Counted from the stretch's first letter, positions 26,080 to 35,998 are shown. The stretch: DNA of 64,000 nt from Neptunicoccus cionae (GCF_002860325.1 NZ_PKOJ01000010.1:1-64000); one strand, 5' to 3'. A program made the numbers and translations. The notes: generated from the letters alone by a model not told the origin.

Positions 26080-27342
26080 ATGCTAAAATACGGATTAAAA
26101 TTTGTGGCCGCACTGGCGTTTATTCCCAGTCTGGCTTTCGGAGCCGCTGTGGAGACATCTCCGCCGCCACCAGCCAAACCGGATCAGGGGGTCCTGATGG
26201 CGCAAACACAATCGGGCTTTGAACAATGGGTGCGCAGTTTCAAGGCGCGCGCGCTGGCGAACGGGATCTCATCGCGCACTTACGACCGCGCGTTTCAAGG
26301 CGTTAGGCTGAATTCGCGGGTCATCGCATCCGACCGCAAACAGGCAGAATTCTCACGCGAGATCTGGGATTATCTGGACACCGCCACTTCTCCGAAACGG
26401 GTCAAGAATGGCAAGGCGATGGTGCGCAAGCACAAATCCAAACTGCGCCGGATCGAAAACACTTACGGGGTGGAATGGTCCGTGGTTGTTGCCATTTGGG
26501 GGCTCGAGAGTTCCTACGGTGAGAACATGGGCGATATCAATATCATCGAGGCGCTGGCCACCCTTGCCTATGAAGGGCGCCGCCGGAAGTTCGGAGAACA
26601 GCAACTCCTGACTGCCTTGAAGATTATTCAAAACGGCGACATCACCCCGAACCGGATGATGGGCAGCTGGGCCGGTGCAATGGGTCATACGCAGTTCATC
26701 CCCACCAGCTATGACGCGCTGGCGGTGGATTTCACCGGCGACGGCAAACGGGATGTCTGGGACCAGCGCGATCCGTCCGATGCGCTGGCATCCACCGCAA
26801 ATTACCTGCGCCGCAACGGTTGGGTCAAAGGGCAGCCTTGGGGCATCGAAGTTCAGCTGCCCAGAGGCTTTAACTATGGCAATGCCTCTTTGAAAGTGAA
26901 AGCAACGCCGGCCCGCTGGACCGAACTTGGCGTGCGCACAATGTCGGGCGGGAAAATCCCGAACTACGGCAGTGCAGCCATCCTGCTTCCTGCAGGTGCA
27001 GACGGTCCGGCCTTTGCGGTATTCAAAAACTTCTTCGTCATCAAGCGCTACAACAATGCCAATTCCTACGCGATGGCGGTGGGGCATCTAGCGGACAAAA
27101 TCAACGGCGGCGGCGAATTTATACGGGACTGGCCCCGTGGTCCGGGTGCATTGCGCCTGCCCGAAAAGCTGGAGGTACAGGAACTGCTGATCAAGGCGGG
27201 CTACGATATTGGCGAACCTGACGGGATCATCGGCCCTAAAACTCTGGATGCAATCAGTGATGTGCAGCGCCGTGCCGGACGCCAGCCTACAGGTAAGGCG
27301 GATCAGGAAGTTCTGAAATTCCTCCGCCAAGCCATTCGCTAA
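26080..27342 (+). CDS. Lytic murein transglycosylase, MltB type
   Basis: Periplasmic enzyme cleaving the glycan strands of peptidoglycan with formation of 1,6-anhydro ends. The 420-residue protein has a signal peptide (residues 1-22), the MltB/SltB catalytic domain with the active glutamate Glu143 in WGLESSYGE, GAMGHTQFIPTSY and ANYLRRNGW, and a C-terminal peptidoglycan-binding domain (about 350-415) with LLIKAGYDIGEPDGIIGPKT. No lipobox is seen, so it is the soluble rather than lipoprotein form. GCAGGAG precedes the ATG at 26080. It stands alone and ends in a strong terminator. Confidence 0.92.
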   Translation: MLKYGLKFVAALAFIPSLAFGAAVETSPPPPAKPDQGVLMAQTQSGFEQWVRSFKARALANGISSRTYDRAFQGVRLNSRVIASDRKQAEFSREIWDYLDTATSPKRVKNGKAMVRKHKSKLRRIENTYGVEWSVVVAIWGLESSYGENMGDINIIEALATLAYEGRRRKFGEQQLLTALKIIQNGDITPNRMMGSWAGAMGHTQFIPTSYDALAVDFTGDGKRDVWDQRDPSDALASTANYLRRNGWVKGQPWGIEVQLPRGFNYGNASLKVKATPARWTELGVRTMSGGKIPNYGSAAILLPAGADGPAFAVFKNFFVIKRYNNANSYAMAVGHLADKINGGGEFIRDWPRGPGALRLPEKLEVQELLIKAGYDIGEPDGIIGPKTLDAISDVQRRAGRQPTGKADQEVLKFLRQAIR

Positions 27343-27366
27343 GCCGGAAATTTGCAACAAGCCTTC

Positions 27367-27397
27367 AAACGCGCGGCATACCCTGCCGCGCGTTTTT
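27367..27397. terminator. Bidirectional terminator between convergent genes
   Basis: AAACGCGCGGCA pairs perfectly with TGCCGCGCGTTT around TACCC, with T-runs available in the plus direction and AAA on the other side. It separates the lytic transglycosylase gene from the convergent LysR gene. Confidence 0.88.
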
Positions 27398-27405
27398 GCT
27401 TCTGG

Positions 27406-28278
27406 CTAAGCTTCGGCACGGGAGCAAAGCCAGTTCTTTACTGTCTCTACTGCGGGATTAACGGCCCGACGGCGTTGCGACAGAAGATAGAAATCCTGCG
27501 CGCCATTCATCGTATCCGGCACCACCTGAACCAAAGCACCACTCGCAAGCTCCCGCTCCACAAGGAACCGGCTGACGAGCGCAACACCCTGCCCTGAAAC
27601 AGCCGCGTCAATCGCAAGGGCCGTCTGGCTCATCCGCAAGCTTCTTTTGGATTTATCCGCTGCCCCGAGGTGATCCAGAAACTCCGGCCAAAGATCATGG
27701 GCATCGTGCAGCTTTGCTGCCTGCGCCAGCGCGTCCCCACGAAACGGCACAGTCATATCCGCGACGAAAGACGGGGCGGCCACCGCAATAATCTGTTGTT
27801 TGAAAAGCCTTATAGCCTCTATCGCGGCACCGAAAGGCGGGCTGGCCTGCCGCACGGCAATATCTATGCCATCCCCATGGAAACTGGAGGTTTTTTCAGT
27901 AGCAAGTACACGCAGGTCAATCTCGGGGTGGCTTTTGGAAAACTCGGGCAGGTTCGGGATCAGCCATTTTGCGGCAAAGGTCGGCGTGACGCTGACCAGC
28001 ACCTTTCCGGGCTCAGGGCGCAGAACTTCAGTGGCGGCGCGCAACTCGGCGAAGGCTGCGGCGATCCGGTTGTGATAGGCCCGCCCCGCCGCCGTGAAAG
28101 CCACACCTTTGGACTGTCGCTCAAACACAGCAACGCCGAGATGAGACTCCAGCAAACGCACCTGCTGCGCCACAGCGCCTTGGGTCACGCCCATCTCTTC
28201 TGCGGCAGCCCGAAAGTTTAGATGCCGGCCGGCAGCTTCAAAAGCGCGCAGCGCGTTCAAGGGTGGAAGATTGCTCAT
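27406..28278 (-). CDS. LysR-family transcriptional regulator, GcvA type
   Basis: A 290-residue LysR regulator. The helix-turn-helix lies in residues 1-65: LNALRAFEAAGRHLNFRAAA with ELGVT replaced by EMGVTQGAVAQQVRLLE, and GVAFTAAGRAYHNRI ends the linker. The effector domain opens with VLVSVTPTFAAKWLIPNLPE, the GcvA-like signature. It is divergent from the DUF6552 gene with about 100 bases between them, which makes that gene the likely target. The ligand is unknown. GcvA-like proteins regulate varied targets, so glycine cleavage should not be assumed. Confidence 0.9.
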   Translation of the reverse strand: MSNLPPLNALRAFEAAGRHLNFRAAAEEMGVTQGAVAQQVRLLESHLGVAVFERQSKGVAFTAAGRAYHNRIAAAFAELRAATEVLRPEPGKVLVSVTPTFAAKWLIPNLPEFSKSHPEIDLRVLATEKTSSFHGDGIDIAVRQASPPFGAAIEAIRLFKQQIIAVAAPSFVADMTVPFRGDALAQAAKLHDAHDLWPEFLDHLGAADKSKRSLRMSQTALAIDAAVSGQGVALVSRFLVERELASGALVQVVPDTMNGAQDFYLLSQRRRAVNPAVETVKNWLCSRAEA

Positions 28279-28381
28279 CTGCCAATAGTATTTCTACAGT
28301 CTCAAAAGATCAATTCTGGCGTGAACGGACACCGGCAACAAAGTAAACCGATACTAACAGTTACCAGAGAAAGTCATTGCC

Positions 28382-28672
28382 ATGACACATGTTCCACTTT
28401 GCACAAGCGACGCCAATGGGCCACGACAGGTTGCACAGCCTTCGCGGTCCGGTCACGACCGTGCAGCCTTCTTGATCAAGTGGGGCGCCTCGGTGATCCA
28501 GATACTCGGTTATACGGCTACTGGTTTTGGCTGGACACCGTGGAACCTCTATCTCTTTCTCGCCGGTGTGCTTGGCTGGTTTCTGGTCGGCATACTTTGG
28601 AACGATCGGGCAATCATGTTAATCCACATCGTGGCATTAGGTGCGATGCTTGCTGGAATGAGCCGCGCCTGA
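28382..28672 (+). CDS. DUF6552 small membrane protein
   Basis: A 96-residue membrane protein. After a 30-residue polar head come three hydrophobic stretches: AFLIKWGASVIQILGYTATG, PWNLYLFLAGVLGWFLVGIL and AIMLIHIVALGAMLAGM. The wording fits the DUF6552 family of Rhodobacterales, which is of unknown function. It is divergent from, and probably controlled by, the GcvA-type LysR regulator, a pairing common in the group. A GAGAAAG ribosome site lies before the ATG. Confidence 0.75.
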   Translation: MTHVPLCTSDANGPRQVAQPSRSGHDRAAFLIKWGASVIQILGYTATGFGWTPWNLYLFLAGVLGWFLVGILWNDRAIMLIHIVALGAMLAGMSRA

Positions 28673-28707
28673 GTCCCTGTCCTGAAACTGCAACATGTCC
28701 TGCTGGA

Positions 28708-31700
28708 TCACGTCTTGTCCAGTTCGGACAGGTCTAGCCCCTTTTTCACCGCGAACTCCCGTGCCGCACGGGCGTTTTCCGCAGCACCGATCAAGTGACC
28801 GGCCACTGTGCGCAGCAGGCTGGTGGCAACATTGGTATCGTTCTCTATCACAGCCAGAAGCTCTGACGCACCGATCCGCAGGAACAACGACTCCTCGAGC
28901 GCGATCAGGTCCATCGCCCGTTTTTCGTTGAGAATGATGGCCAAATCTCCGATCAGGCGGCCCGGTTCGATTTCGGATATCAAGCGGTTTTCGTCACCTT
29001 CAATGTCCCAGTAAAGCCCTGCCTTGCCTTTCACGCAGAGATAGGCCGCATCCGGTGCCTGATCCCGTGCAAAAATAACCTGTCCCGCCCTCGCCGGAAA
29101 CCACTGCGCACTAAACGCGAGTAGTCTTTGCTGTTTCTGGTCGAGATTGGCGAAGAGACCGGTTTGTGCCACCACCCGCAGCTTGCGTTTAAGATCCTGC
29201 TTCGCGTCTTCATCTGCCGGTTCCTCGGCCCGCCGCACACCGTCGATGCGCCCGTCCACGATCTCGACATATAGGTCGTAAAGGTCTGGGTTGGAGAAAT
29301 GGTTCTCGATGAAAATCTTCGTGGTGTCAGGCATCAACTTGCCGATACGCTCGCGCATTTGCGCCCGTTTGGCGGAATCATGACTTGCCAGCGCATTACC
29401 AAGGATCAGAATATCAGGCTTCTTCAATCCGGCACGGCTAAACGCGATGCGCTCGCGGAAGACCCGGGGCAGGTTCTGGCCCCCCGGACCCGTGACCAGA
29501 TCATAGATTGATTGGGCCGCGAGACGCCGCAATCCGTGTTCGTTCAGCACCTCGACGACAAGATCTTCAACCTCCCGTTCGCGGGCACCGGCCATTCGCG
29601 AGATCCGCCCGAAGATTGCATTCCCGAGCACTGACATGACCGGCATGTACCGGCTCGGGTGGATGGTTTCGAACAACCCTTCAAGTTCGGCAACCATATG
29701 CTCGGCATTCTGCATGCGGATATCAAGAACCCGCTTCTTGAAGCTTTCCTTAAAGGCAGGCCCGATCTGTTCGGCGCTAAAGGCAAAGGGTACGGTCAGC
29801 ATCAAGGCAAACTCTTCCGGCGTCAGCGCGTCATTGCCTTGCCGACGTCGCTTTTTCGTGACCATGCGCAGCTTGTGATAAAGCGCATCTTCCATATTCA
29901 ATTGCCGGAACAGCGGGTGGTCTGTCGCATCTTCGCCAAAGGTGGTTGCAATCCCCTCGATCAGGCTGGCGGACATCTCCGCCACTTCATCTACAATATT
30001 TTCCTTTTTCAGGATGCTGAAAAATTTGCTCTGCTCTGCAAGATTTTCCTGCGTCAGCATCCGCGTTGGCACCGCATAAAGCAGGTTGCTGCCCAGTGGC
30101 GACACGGGGTTAAATTTGTTGGGATCGAAATGGTGCACAATATCCCCGAGCCCGGCCTGCTCCAGTCGGCGGGCGATTTCGGGGCGCAGTTCCACAATCT
30201 TTTCGGCCAGTTCGCTCTGATTTACGGGATCAAGCCGGTGACGCAATGCGCGGCGAACCATGAACTCGTCAATCCCCATAGCTTCGCCCAGATTGAACCA
30301 CCAGTCGCGGATCTCATCCTCGCTCTTGAACCCCGCCAGCGCAGGATCAAGCCAGTTCACCCCAAGCGGATCGTCACTGTTTCCTGCGCGGCGCGCCTCT
30401 TCCTGCCAGCGGTACATCTCGGGTGGTACATCGCTGTCAATCAAGGGTTTCCGGCGGAACGGCATCAGCAGATTATCCCCCATCGTCCCCTGAAAAATCT
30501 GGGGGACGGGGCTGGCATAGCCAATACGGTTTGCCACGACGGTTTGATGCAGGCTGTTCAGGTCGTGCCCGGCCACCCGCACCCTGCCCCGCGCCGGAAC
30601 AACCTCCCGCGTTAGAAGATCGGCAAAGGCCAGCGCGGCGGTTTCGTTGGTTGTCTGAATCGCCACCCGCGCGCCTTTGGGAATGGTCAGATTGATGTCT
30701 TCCAGAACAATATCACCAGAGTCATCGCGCACCGTAACATCGTTCAGTTCGATATCGCCTTTCAGGCTCGGGATGGAGTCGGGCTCGCCCTCAAACAGGC
30801 TGTCATCAACCAGCGTTTTCGGCGCAAAACGTTCCGTTACAATCTCCCAGCGCAGCCCCATATCCTGCACCTGATTGTAATAGGTCAGCAGTTCCTTCCA
30901 AGGGGATGATAAATCCTTATAGGCCGCAAGGGCTGCCACCAGCGCGCCCACAGTGATCTGCCCTTTGATCGCCAGATAGCCGCCAACCGAATAGAAAAAG
31001 AACGGCGTCAGCTGATTGATGAAGTTGTTCAGAAACTTCATGAAGAATTTTTTCTGGTAGATATCGAAACGAATATCAAACAGCTTTCCCAACCGGTCCG
31101 AGAACTGCGCCGCACGGTAGCGCAAGCCCCCGTTGGTCCGAATGTCACTGACACCTGCAGCAGTATCCCCGATGTCGGAAGCCAGATGGCGCACTTCTTC
31201 GATACGGGATTTGTTCAGCAGGTTGATCTGTCGTTGCAGTCTCGGAATCAGCCACGCCTGCAGCGGGATCAGCGCCACAGAGGCCAGCCCGAACCAAAAG
31301 CTTTGGGCGAAGAGGAAGGCCAGAATGGTGATCATCTGCCCTGCCTGAAAAACCGGCTGGGAAATCATATCCCCCATAAGGCCGCCCATCGGCTCGGCTT
31401 CTGATGTGACCATCGCCACCAGTTCGCCCTGGCTTGTCTGGCGGAAGTAGGGGCGCGGAAACCGCATCATTCGGGTCAGAAGCTGGAAACGGAACCGGCG
31501 CAAAAGCCGCTCTGCAAGCACACCTTTCATGGTGTTAAGCCGCATTTTCAGCAATCCGTTGGCCAGCACCGCGATCAGAAAGCCGAAACACAGGATCATC
31601 AGAAACTGGGTCTGGGTGAAGGTAAAGCCGAAGTAGGTTATATCCTCGCCACTGCCACCAATCGCGTCATTGATAATCCGCTTTGGCAGTTCGAGACTGA

Positions 31701-31797
31701 TGTAAAGGACAGGAAAAGTTATTATTGTCAGCGCCAGTAATAGCAACTGACTGCGTTTGGAGTACTTCCAGATGTATCGAAACAGGCTTTTTTCCAT
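28708..31797 (-). CDS. ABC exporter-like protein with degenerate ATPase and cNMP-type domain
   Basis: A 1029-residue inner-membrane protein. Residues 1-320 are an ABC exporter membrane domain with about six helices. Residues 348-855 look like a nucleotide-binding domain by layout, but its key motifs are eroded: AIQTTNETAALAF (379-391) stands where Walker A should be and lacks GxxGxGK[ST]; the Q-loop region GYASPVPQIFQGTMGDNLL (426-444) is kept; the signature is GPGGQ (770-774); Walker B is ILILGNALASHD (796-807) without the DE pair; an H-loop-like ENHFS remains (831-835). Some 320 extra residues lie between Q-loop and signature. Residues 875-985 resemble a Crp-type cyclic-nucleotide-binding fold (EIEPGRLIGDLAIILNEKRA). 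The start at 31797 has AAGGGA upstream. Function unknown. Confidence 0.82.
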   Translation of the reverse strand: MEKSLFRYIWKYSKRSQLLLLALTIITFPVLYISLELPKRIINDAIGGSGEDITYFGFTFTQTQFLMILCFGFLIAVLANGLLKMRLNTMKGVLAERLLRRFRFQLLTRMMRFPRPYFRQTSQGELVAMVTSEAEPMGGLMGDMISQPVFQAGQMITILAFLFAQSFWFGLASVALIPLQAWLIPRLQRQINLLNKSRIEEVRHLASDIGDTAAGVSDIRTNGGLRYRAAQFSDRLGKLFDIRFDIYQKKFFMKFLNNFINQLTPFFFYSVGGYLAIKGQITVGALVAALAAYKDLSSPWKELLTYYNQVQDMGLRWEIVTERFAPKTLVDDSLFEGEPDSIPSLKGDIELNDVTVRDDSGDIVLEDINLTIPKGARVAIQTTNETAALAFADLLTREVVPARGRVRVAGHDLNSLHQTVVANRIGYASPVPQIFQGTMGDNLLMPFRRKPLIDSDVPPEMYRWQEEARRAGNSDDPLGVNWLDPALAGFKSEDEIRDWWFNLGEAMGIDEFMVRRALRHRLDPVNQSELAEKIVELRPEIARRLEQAGLGDIVHHFDPNKFNPVSPLGSNLLYAVPTRMLTQENLAEQSKFFSILKKENIVDEVAEMSASLIEGIATTFGEDATDHPLFRQLNMEDALYHKLRMVTKKRRRQGNDALTPEEFALMLTVPFAFSAEQIGPAFKESFKKRVLDIRMQNAEHMVAELEGLFETIHPSRYMPVMSVLGNAIFGRISRMAGAREREVEDLVVEVLNEHGLRRLAAQSIYDLVTGPGGQNLPRVFRERIAFSRAGLKKPDILILGNALASHDSAKRAQMRERIGKLMPDTTKIFIENHFSNPDLYDLYVEIVDGRIDGVRRAEEPADEDAKQDLKRKLRVVAQTGLFANLDQKQQRLLAFSAQWFPARAGQVIFARDQAPDAAYLCVKGKAGLYWDIEGDENRLISEIEPGRLIGDLAIILNEKRAMDLIALEESLFLRIGASELLAVIENDTNVATSLLRTVAGHLIGAAENARAAREFAVKKGLDLSELDKT

Positions 31798-31911
31798 CAG
31801 GGAATCCCTTAAGCGGCGGTGGCCGACTAACAAGACACAGGTCGCAGAGCCCCCCAAACAAGGGACACTTTACCTGATCAGCAGAACAGAGCAATCAAAC
31901 GGTTGCGTGAA

Positions 31912-32985
31912 CTATGGTTTACCCCAGTCCGCGCTCATCATTTCGCGCAGGCGACTGGCGGTACGTTCGAATTCGAATGCGCCCTCGCCCTCCTCGTAGA
32001 GCTTTTCCGGTATGGTTGCTGCACTGGCGATTAGTTTGGTTCGCGCCTCATAAAGGGCATCGACCAGCGTGACAAACCTTTTCGCCTCGTTGTTGTTGGC
32101 ACGGCCCAACCTTGGAATATCCTTGAGGATCAGTACGCGGATTGCCTCAACGATAGCAAGGTAATCTCCCGGACCAAGCGGCTGGCCGCAAAGATCGCGA
32201 AACGTCGCCATGGCGACACCGTTATGATAGGCAGGCAGGCGAATTTCACGGGATTTGTGGTGCAGCACCAACGGCTCCGCCTTGCTGCCCGCCACATCCG
32301 TCCAGACCCGCTGGATCGCCATTTCTGCCGCGTTGTCTATCGGCGTAAAATAGGTCTTGTGGCCTTGCAGACGGTTCTGGCGATGGTCCGTCTCACTGTC
32401 GAGGTTGTAGACTTCCATCCGCTGTTTGATCAGTTCGATAAACGGCAGGAACAGGTTCCGGTTCAGCCCGTTTTTATAGAGATCGTCAGGATGCCGGTTT
32501 GATGTGGTTACGATCACAACGCCGGCCTCGAACAGCTTTTCAAACAAGCGGCCAACAATCATCGCATCCGTAATGTCGGTAATTTGCATCTCGTCAAAAC
32601 ACAGGACACGGGCGGATTTGATGACCTCTGCTGCCACCGGATCTATCGCATCTTCCACACCGTTCTTGCGGGCTTCGTGCATCAGGTTGTGGATTTCCTG
32701 CATGAAAGCATGAAAATGGACGCGACGTTTTTTCGGCTCTTCCAGAGAGTCAAAGAACAGGTCCATCAACATGGACTTGCCCCGCCCGACCCCGCCATAG
32801 AGGTAGAGCCCGCGCACCGGTTCAACCGACTTGGAAAACAGGCCACGCAGGCCTTTTTTCGCTGTGCCAGAGGACAGACGTGCCGCAACATCCTCAAACA
32901 GTTTCAACACGGCGAGTTGCGCCGGATCCTCGTGCAGGGCACCGCTGGAAACCCGCTTTTTATAAATATCCGTGATGCTGCCCAT
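31912..32985 (-). CDS. zapE: Cell division protein ZapE (AFG1-like ATPase)
   Basis: P-loop ATPase of 357 residues that in E. coli acts at the Z-ring late in division; mitochondrial AFG1 is a homologue. Walker A is GGVGRGKS (64-71), Walker B is RVLCFDEMQITDITDAMIVG, and VVTTSNRHPDDLYKNGLNR is the highly conserved sensor region of the family. The FxAFM segment HFHAFMQEIH follows Walker A. The start was set at 32985 with AAGGG upstream; the 24 residues further upstream are not conserved-looking. It is separated from the ABC-like gene by 114 bases with no clear terminator. Confidence 0.94.
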   Translation of the reverse strand: MGSITDIYKKRVSSGALHEDPAQLAVLKLFEDVAARLSSGTAKKGLRGLFSKSVEPVRGLYLYGGVGRGKSMLMDLFFDSLEEPKKRRVHFHAFMQEIHNLMHEARKNGVEDAIDPVAAEVIKSARVLCFDEMQITDITDAMIVGRLFEKLFEAGVVIVTTSNRHPDDLYKNGLNRNLFLPFIELIKQRMEVYNLDSETDHRQNRLQGHKTYFTPIDNAAEMAIQRVWTDVAGSKAEPLVLHHKSREIRLPAYHNGVAMATFRDLCGQPLGPGDYLAIVEAIRVLILKDIPRLGRANNNEAKRFVTLVDALYEARTKLIASAATIPEKLYEEGEGAFEFERTASRLREMMSADWGKP

Positions 32986-33073
32986 TACAATTCTGCCCTT
33001 GCACAGATTGGTCGATTTTGCTCTGTCACCCCTAACAAGACGCCACGGGCTGCGCAACGCAGTATGGATTCCG

Positions 33074-34327
33074 ATGAAACAACAATCTCAACCACTGTTT
33101 ACCCCGATCCTGATCGCCGGGTGTCTGATCCTGATGACCGGATTTTCCCTGCGGGCCAGTTTTGGTGTCTTCCAGATTCCAATTGCCACGGAATTCGGCT
33201 GGCTCCGTTCCGAGTTTTCCATGGCCATTGCCATTCAGAACCTTGCATGGGGCATCGGCCAGCCCATATTCGGCGCAATTGCTGAAAAATTCGGGGACAG
33301 GAAAGCCATTTTCTTGGGCGTGCTCTGCTATGCTGCGGGATTGTTGCTCAGCAGCACTGCCACCACTCCCGGCGCGCACCAGCTTTACGAGATCATCATC
33401 GGCTTTGGTATTGCAGGCACCGGCTTTGGCGTCATTCTGGCGGTCATCGGACGGGCCGCCAGCGACGAGAACCGCTCTCTGACGCTGGGCATCGGGACGG
33501 CGGCAGGGTCTTTGGGACAAGTGATCGGCCCGCCGCTGGCTGCGATCCTGCTGGCCTATATGAACTGGTCGCAGGTTTTTGTGATCTTTGCCGCGATCAT
33601 CATGATGGTTCTGTTGCTGTTGCCCATGCTGCGAGCACCCGAAGCCGCCAACACCGCAGAACTGGAAGAGACCATGTCCCAGATCCTGCTCAAAGCCTTC
33701 AAGGACCCGTCTTATTCGCTGATTTTTCTCGGGTTCTTTTCCTGCGGCTTTCAACTGGCCTTTATCACCGCCCATTTTCCCGCATTCGTGACCGAGATGT
33801 GTGGCCCCATCGGACAGGACAGCCTTCTGGCCGGAATGGGGATTACCAGCACCTCTGCACTCGGCGCGGTATCCATCGGGGTGATCGGGCTGGCCAATAT
33901 CATCGGGACGGTTACGGCGGGTCTGCTGGGCAAACGGCTGAGCAAGAAATACCTGCTGACCTATATCTACATTGGCCGGACCGTGCTGGCCGCATGGTTC
34001 ATCCTGACGCCCATTACGCCCGTGACCGTGCTGATGTTCAGCTTTCTGATGGGGCTGTTGTGGCTGGCCACCGTGCCGCTGACCTCGGGGCTGGTGGGTC
34101 ATATCTACGGGATGCGTTACATGGGAACACTCTACGGGATCATCTTCTTCAGCCACCAGCTTGGCGGTTTTCTCGGCGTCTGGCTGGGCGGTGCCCTTTA
34201 TGATCTTTATGGCAATTACAACATGGTCTGGTGGGTGGGCGTCGGTGTCGGCGCGTTTTCCGCCATCGTGCATCTGCCGGTGAAGGAAATACCGCTAAAG
34301 CTGCGCGCCTCTGCAGCGGCGGGCTGA
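33074..34327 (+). CDS. Major facilitator superfamily transporter
   Basis: A 417-residue secondary transporter with about 12 membrane helices. The MFS motif A between helices 2 and 3 is GAIAEKFGDRKAIFLG, and helix 4-5 shows GFGIAGTGFGVILAVIGRA. The second half repeats the pattern with GLLGKRLSKKYLLTYIYIGR. It resembles the oxalate/formate-antiporter-like and monocarboxylate-like MFS subgroups, but the substrate cannot be named. The start at 33074 puts the first helix at residues 10-30; the frame is open upstream but that part overlaps the divergent zapE promoter region. No neighbour suggests a pathway. Confidence 0.88.
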   Translation: MKQQSQPLFTPILIAGCLILMTGFSLRASFGVFQIPIATEFGWLRSEFSMAIAIQNLAWGIGQPIFGAIAEKFGDRKAIFLGVLCYAAGLLLSSTATTPGAHQLYEIIIGFGIAGTGFGVILAVIGRAASDENRSLTLGIGTAAGSLGQVIGPPLAAILLAYMNWSQVFVIFAAIIMMVLLLLPMLRAPEAANTAELEETMSQILLKAFKDPSYSLIFLGFFSCGFQLAFITAHFPAFVTEMCGPIGQDSLLAGMGITSTSALGAVSIGVIGLANIIGTVTAGLLGKRLSKKYLLTYIYIGRTVLAAWFILTPITPVTVLMFSFLMGLLWLATVPLTSGLVGHIYGMRYMGTLYGIIFFSHQLGGFLGVWLGGALYDLYGNYNMVWWVGVGVGAFSAIVHLPVKEIPLKLRASAAAG

Positions 34328-34358
34328 GTATTTTCAGAACATTAAAGCCGGTGGCGGG

Positions 34359-35267
34359 TTAAGAACCGATATGCTGTTTGCCGCGTTTTTCGGCTAGGGC
34401 CACCTGTTTCTGACGTTCGCGAAAGCGTTCCTTACGCTCTTCGGAGTGGCTGTCGATACACTGGTGGCAGGAGACGCCTTTTTCATACTCGGGACGCGCG
34501 AAATCTTCGGGCGCCAGAGGCATCCGGCAGGCATAGCAGAGTTCGTATTTACCCTCTTCCAGCCCGTGTTTCACGGATACGCGGCTGTCAAAAACAAAGC
34601 ATTCGCCGTTCCAGGTGCTGTTCTCTTCCGGCACATTTTCCAGATATTTCAGAATGCCGCCTTTGAGGTGATAAACGTCCTCGACGCCCTCGTTCAGCAG
34701 GAAATTGGTGGATTTCTCGCAGCGGATGCCGCCAGTGCAAAACATGGCCACTTTCTTGTTGTGGAAGCGGTCCTTGTTTTCTTCCCACCATGCAGGAAAT
34801 TCGCCAAAGGATTTGGTTTTCGGGTCTACGGCACCTTCAAACGTGCCGATGGCGACCTCGTAATCGTTGCGGGTGTCGATCACCACCACATCGTCGCAGG
34901 TGATCAGATCGTTCCAGTCCTGTGCTTCAACGTAGTTTCCCACATTAACGGTCGGGTCCACATCGGGCTGACCCATTGTGACGATCTCTTTTTTCAGTTT
35001 TACCTTCATGCGCAGGAAAGGCATTTCCGAAGCAAAACTTTCCTTGTGTTCAAAATCCGCGCAGCCCGGCAAGCTGCGAATGTGGGCGAGCACAGCGTCA
35101 ATTCCGGCCCGTGGCCCGGCAATCGTGCCGTTGATCCCTTCAAAGGCCAGCAGCAGCGATCCTTTGACGCCTCCCGCATCGCAGACAGCCTGAAGCGGCG
35201 CTTGCAAGGATTTGTAATCCTCAAAACGGGTGAAATGGTACAGGGCTGCGACAACGATCTTTGACAT
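34359..35267 (-). CDS. trhO: tRNA uridine(34) hydroxylase TrhO (rhodanese-like)
   Basis: Oxygen-dependent hydroxylase that makes 5-hydroxyuridine at the wobble position of tRNA, formerly YceA. The 302-residue protein has the N-terminal acylphosphatase-like domain ([26 protein letters not shown]), then a rhodanese domain with [20 protein letters not shown] and the active-site loop [14 protein letters not shown] (Cys177, Cys183), and a C-terminal cysteine-rich segment ([15 protein letters not shown]) that probably binds zinc. The start at 35267 removes 40 residues of non-conserved upstream frame. Confidence 0.93.
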   Translation of the reverse strand: MSKIVVAALYHFTRFEDYKSLQAPLQAVCDAGGVKGSLLLAFEGINGTIAGPRAGIDAVLAHIRSLPGCADFEHKESFASEMPFLRMKVKLKKEIVTMGQPDVDPTVNVGNYVEAQDWNDLITCDDVVVIDTRNDYEVAIGTFEGAVDPKTKSFGEFPAWWEENKDRFHNKKVAMFCTGGIRCEKSTNFLLNEGVEDVYHLKGGILKYLENVPEENSTWNGECFVFDSRVSVKHGLEEGKYELCYACRMPLAPEDFARPEYEKGVSCHQCIDSHSEERKERFRERQKQVALAEKRGKQHIGS

Positions 35268-35371
35268 GGCGCGCATATAGCCTTGTCTGGCAGGAAATTC
35301 CAGTGGCAAAGCAGCGCGGTTGACGAAGCGCCCGCCGCACCACATAAATTCGGGATAACAGGGAGACAGCC

Positions 35372-35980
35372 ATGCTACAGGCCACAAGCACCGCTTTGAT
35401 TATGATCGACATACAGAATGATTTCTGTCCGGGCGGGAGCCTTGCCGTGGAAGGCGGAGACCAGATTATCGAGACTGTGAATGCCCTGCAGGACGATTAT
35501 CCCGTCCGTGTGCTCACGCAGGACTGGCATCCGGCGGATCACAGTTCGTTTGCGGATAATCACGAAGGCGCAGCCCCTTTCAGCATGACGGAAATGCCCT
35601 ATGGCCCTCAGGTGCTCTGGCCACGACACTGTGTGCAGGGCACAGCAGGGGCAGCGTTTAAAAGCGGATTGGACACAGACAAGGCAGACCTGATTATCCG
35701 CAAAGGCTATAATCCGAAAATCGACAGCTATTCCGCCTTCTTCGAGAATGACCACAAAACCCCGACCGGACTGGAAGGGTACCTGCGGGAGCGGGGTGTC
35801 AAAAAACTGGTGATGGTCGGGCTGGCAACAGATTTCTGCGTCCGCTTTTCCGCAGTCGACGCCGTGAAACTCGGGTTTCAGGTTACGGTACTTCAGGACG
35901 CCTGCCGCGCCATCGATATGGACGGCTCTCTTGCGGTTGCACTTGAAGAAATGGACAGCCTCGGCGTGTTGCTCAAGTAG
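35372..35980 (+). CDS. pncA: Nicotinamidase/pyrazinamidase
   Basis: Hydrolyses nicotinamide to nicotinate, the first step of NAD salvage through the Preiss-Handler route. The 202-residue protein has the catalytic triad of the isochorismatase fold: Asp13 in MIDIQNDF, Lys111 in IIRKGY and Cys156 in [12 protein letters not shown]. The metal site is [13 protein letters not shown] (Asp51, His53, His57). A GGGAG site lies before the ATG. It is followed, after a 101-base gap holding an inverted repeat, by pncB, the next enzyme of the route. Confidence 0.95.
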   Translation: MLQATSTALIMIDIQNDFCPGGSLAVEGGDQIIETVNALQDDYPVRVLTQDWHPADHSSFADNHEGAAPFSMTEMPYGPQVLWPRHCVQGTAGAAFKSGLDTDKADLIIRKGYNPKIDSYSAFFENDHKTPTGLEGYLRERGVKKLVMVGLATDFCVRFSAVDAVKLGFQVTVLQDACRAIDMDGSLAVALEEMDSLGVLLK

Positions 35981-35998
35981 GTCGGGCTTCAGCCCGAC
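35981..35998. repeat. GTCGGGCT inverted repeat between pncA and pncB
   Basis: GTCGGGCT-TC-AGCCCGAC is a perfect 8-bp palindrome beginning at the base after the pncA stop. There is no T-run. It looks like a REP-type extragenic element or a 3' hairpin that protects pncA mRNA. Confidence 0.5.
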
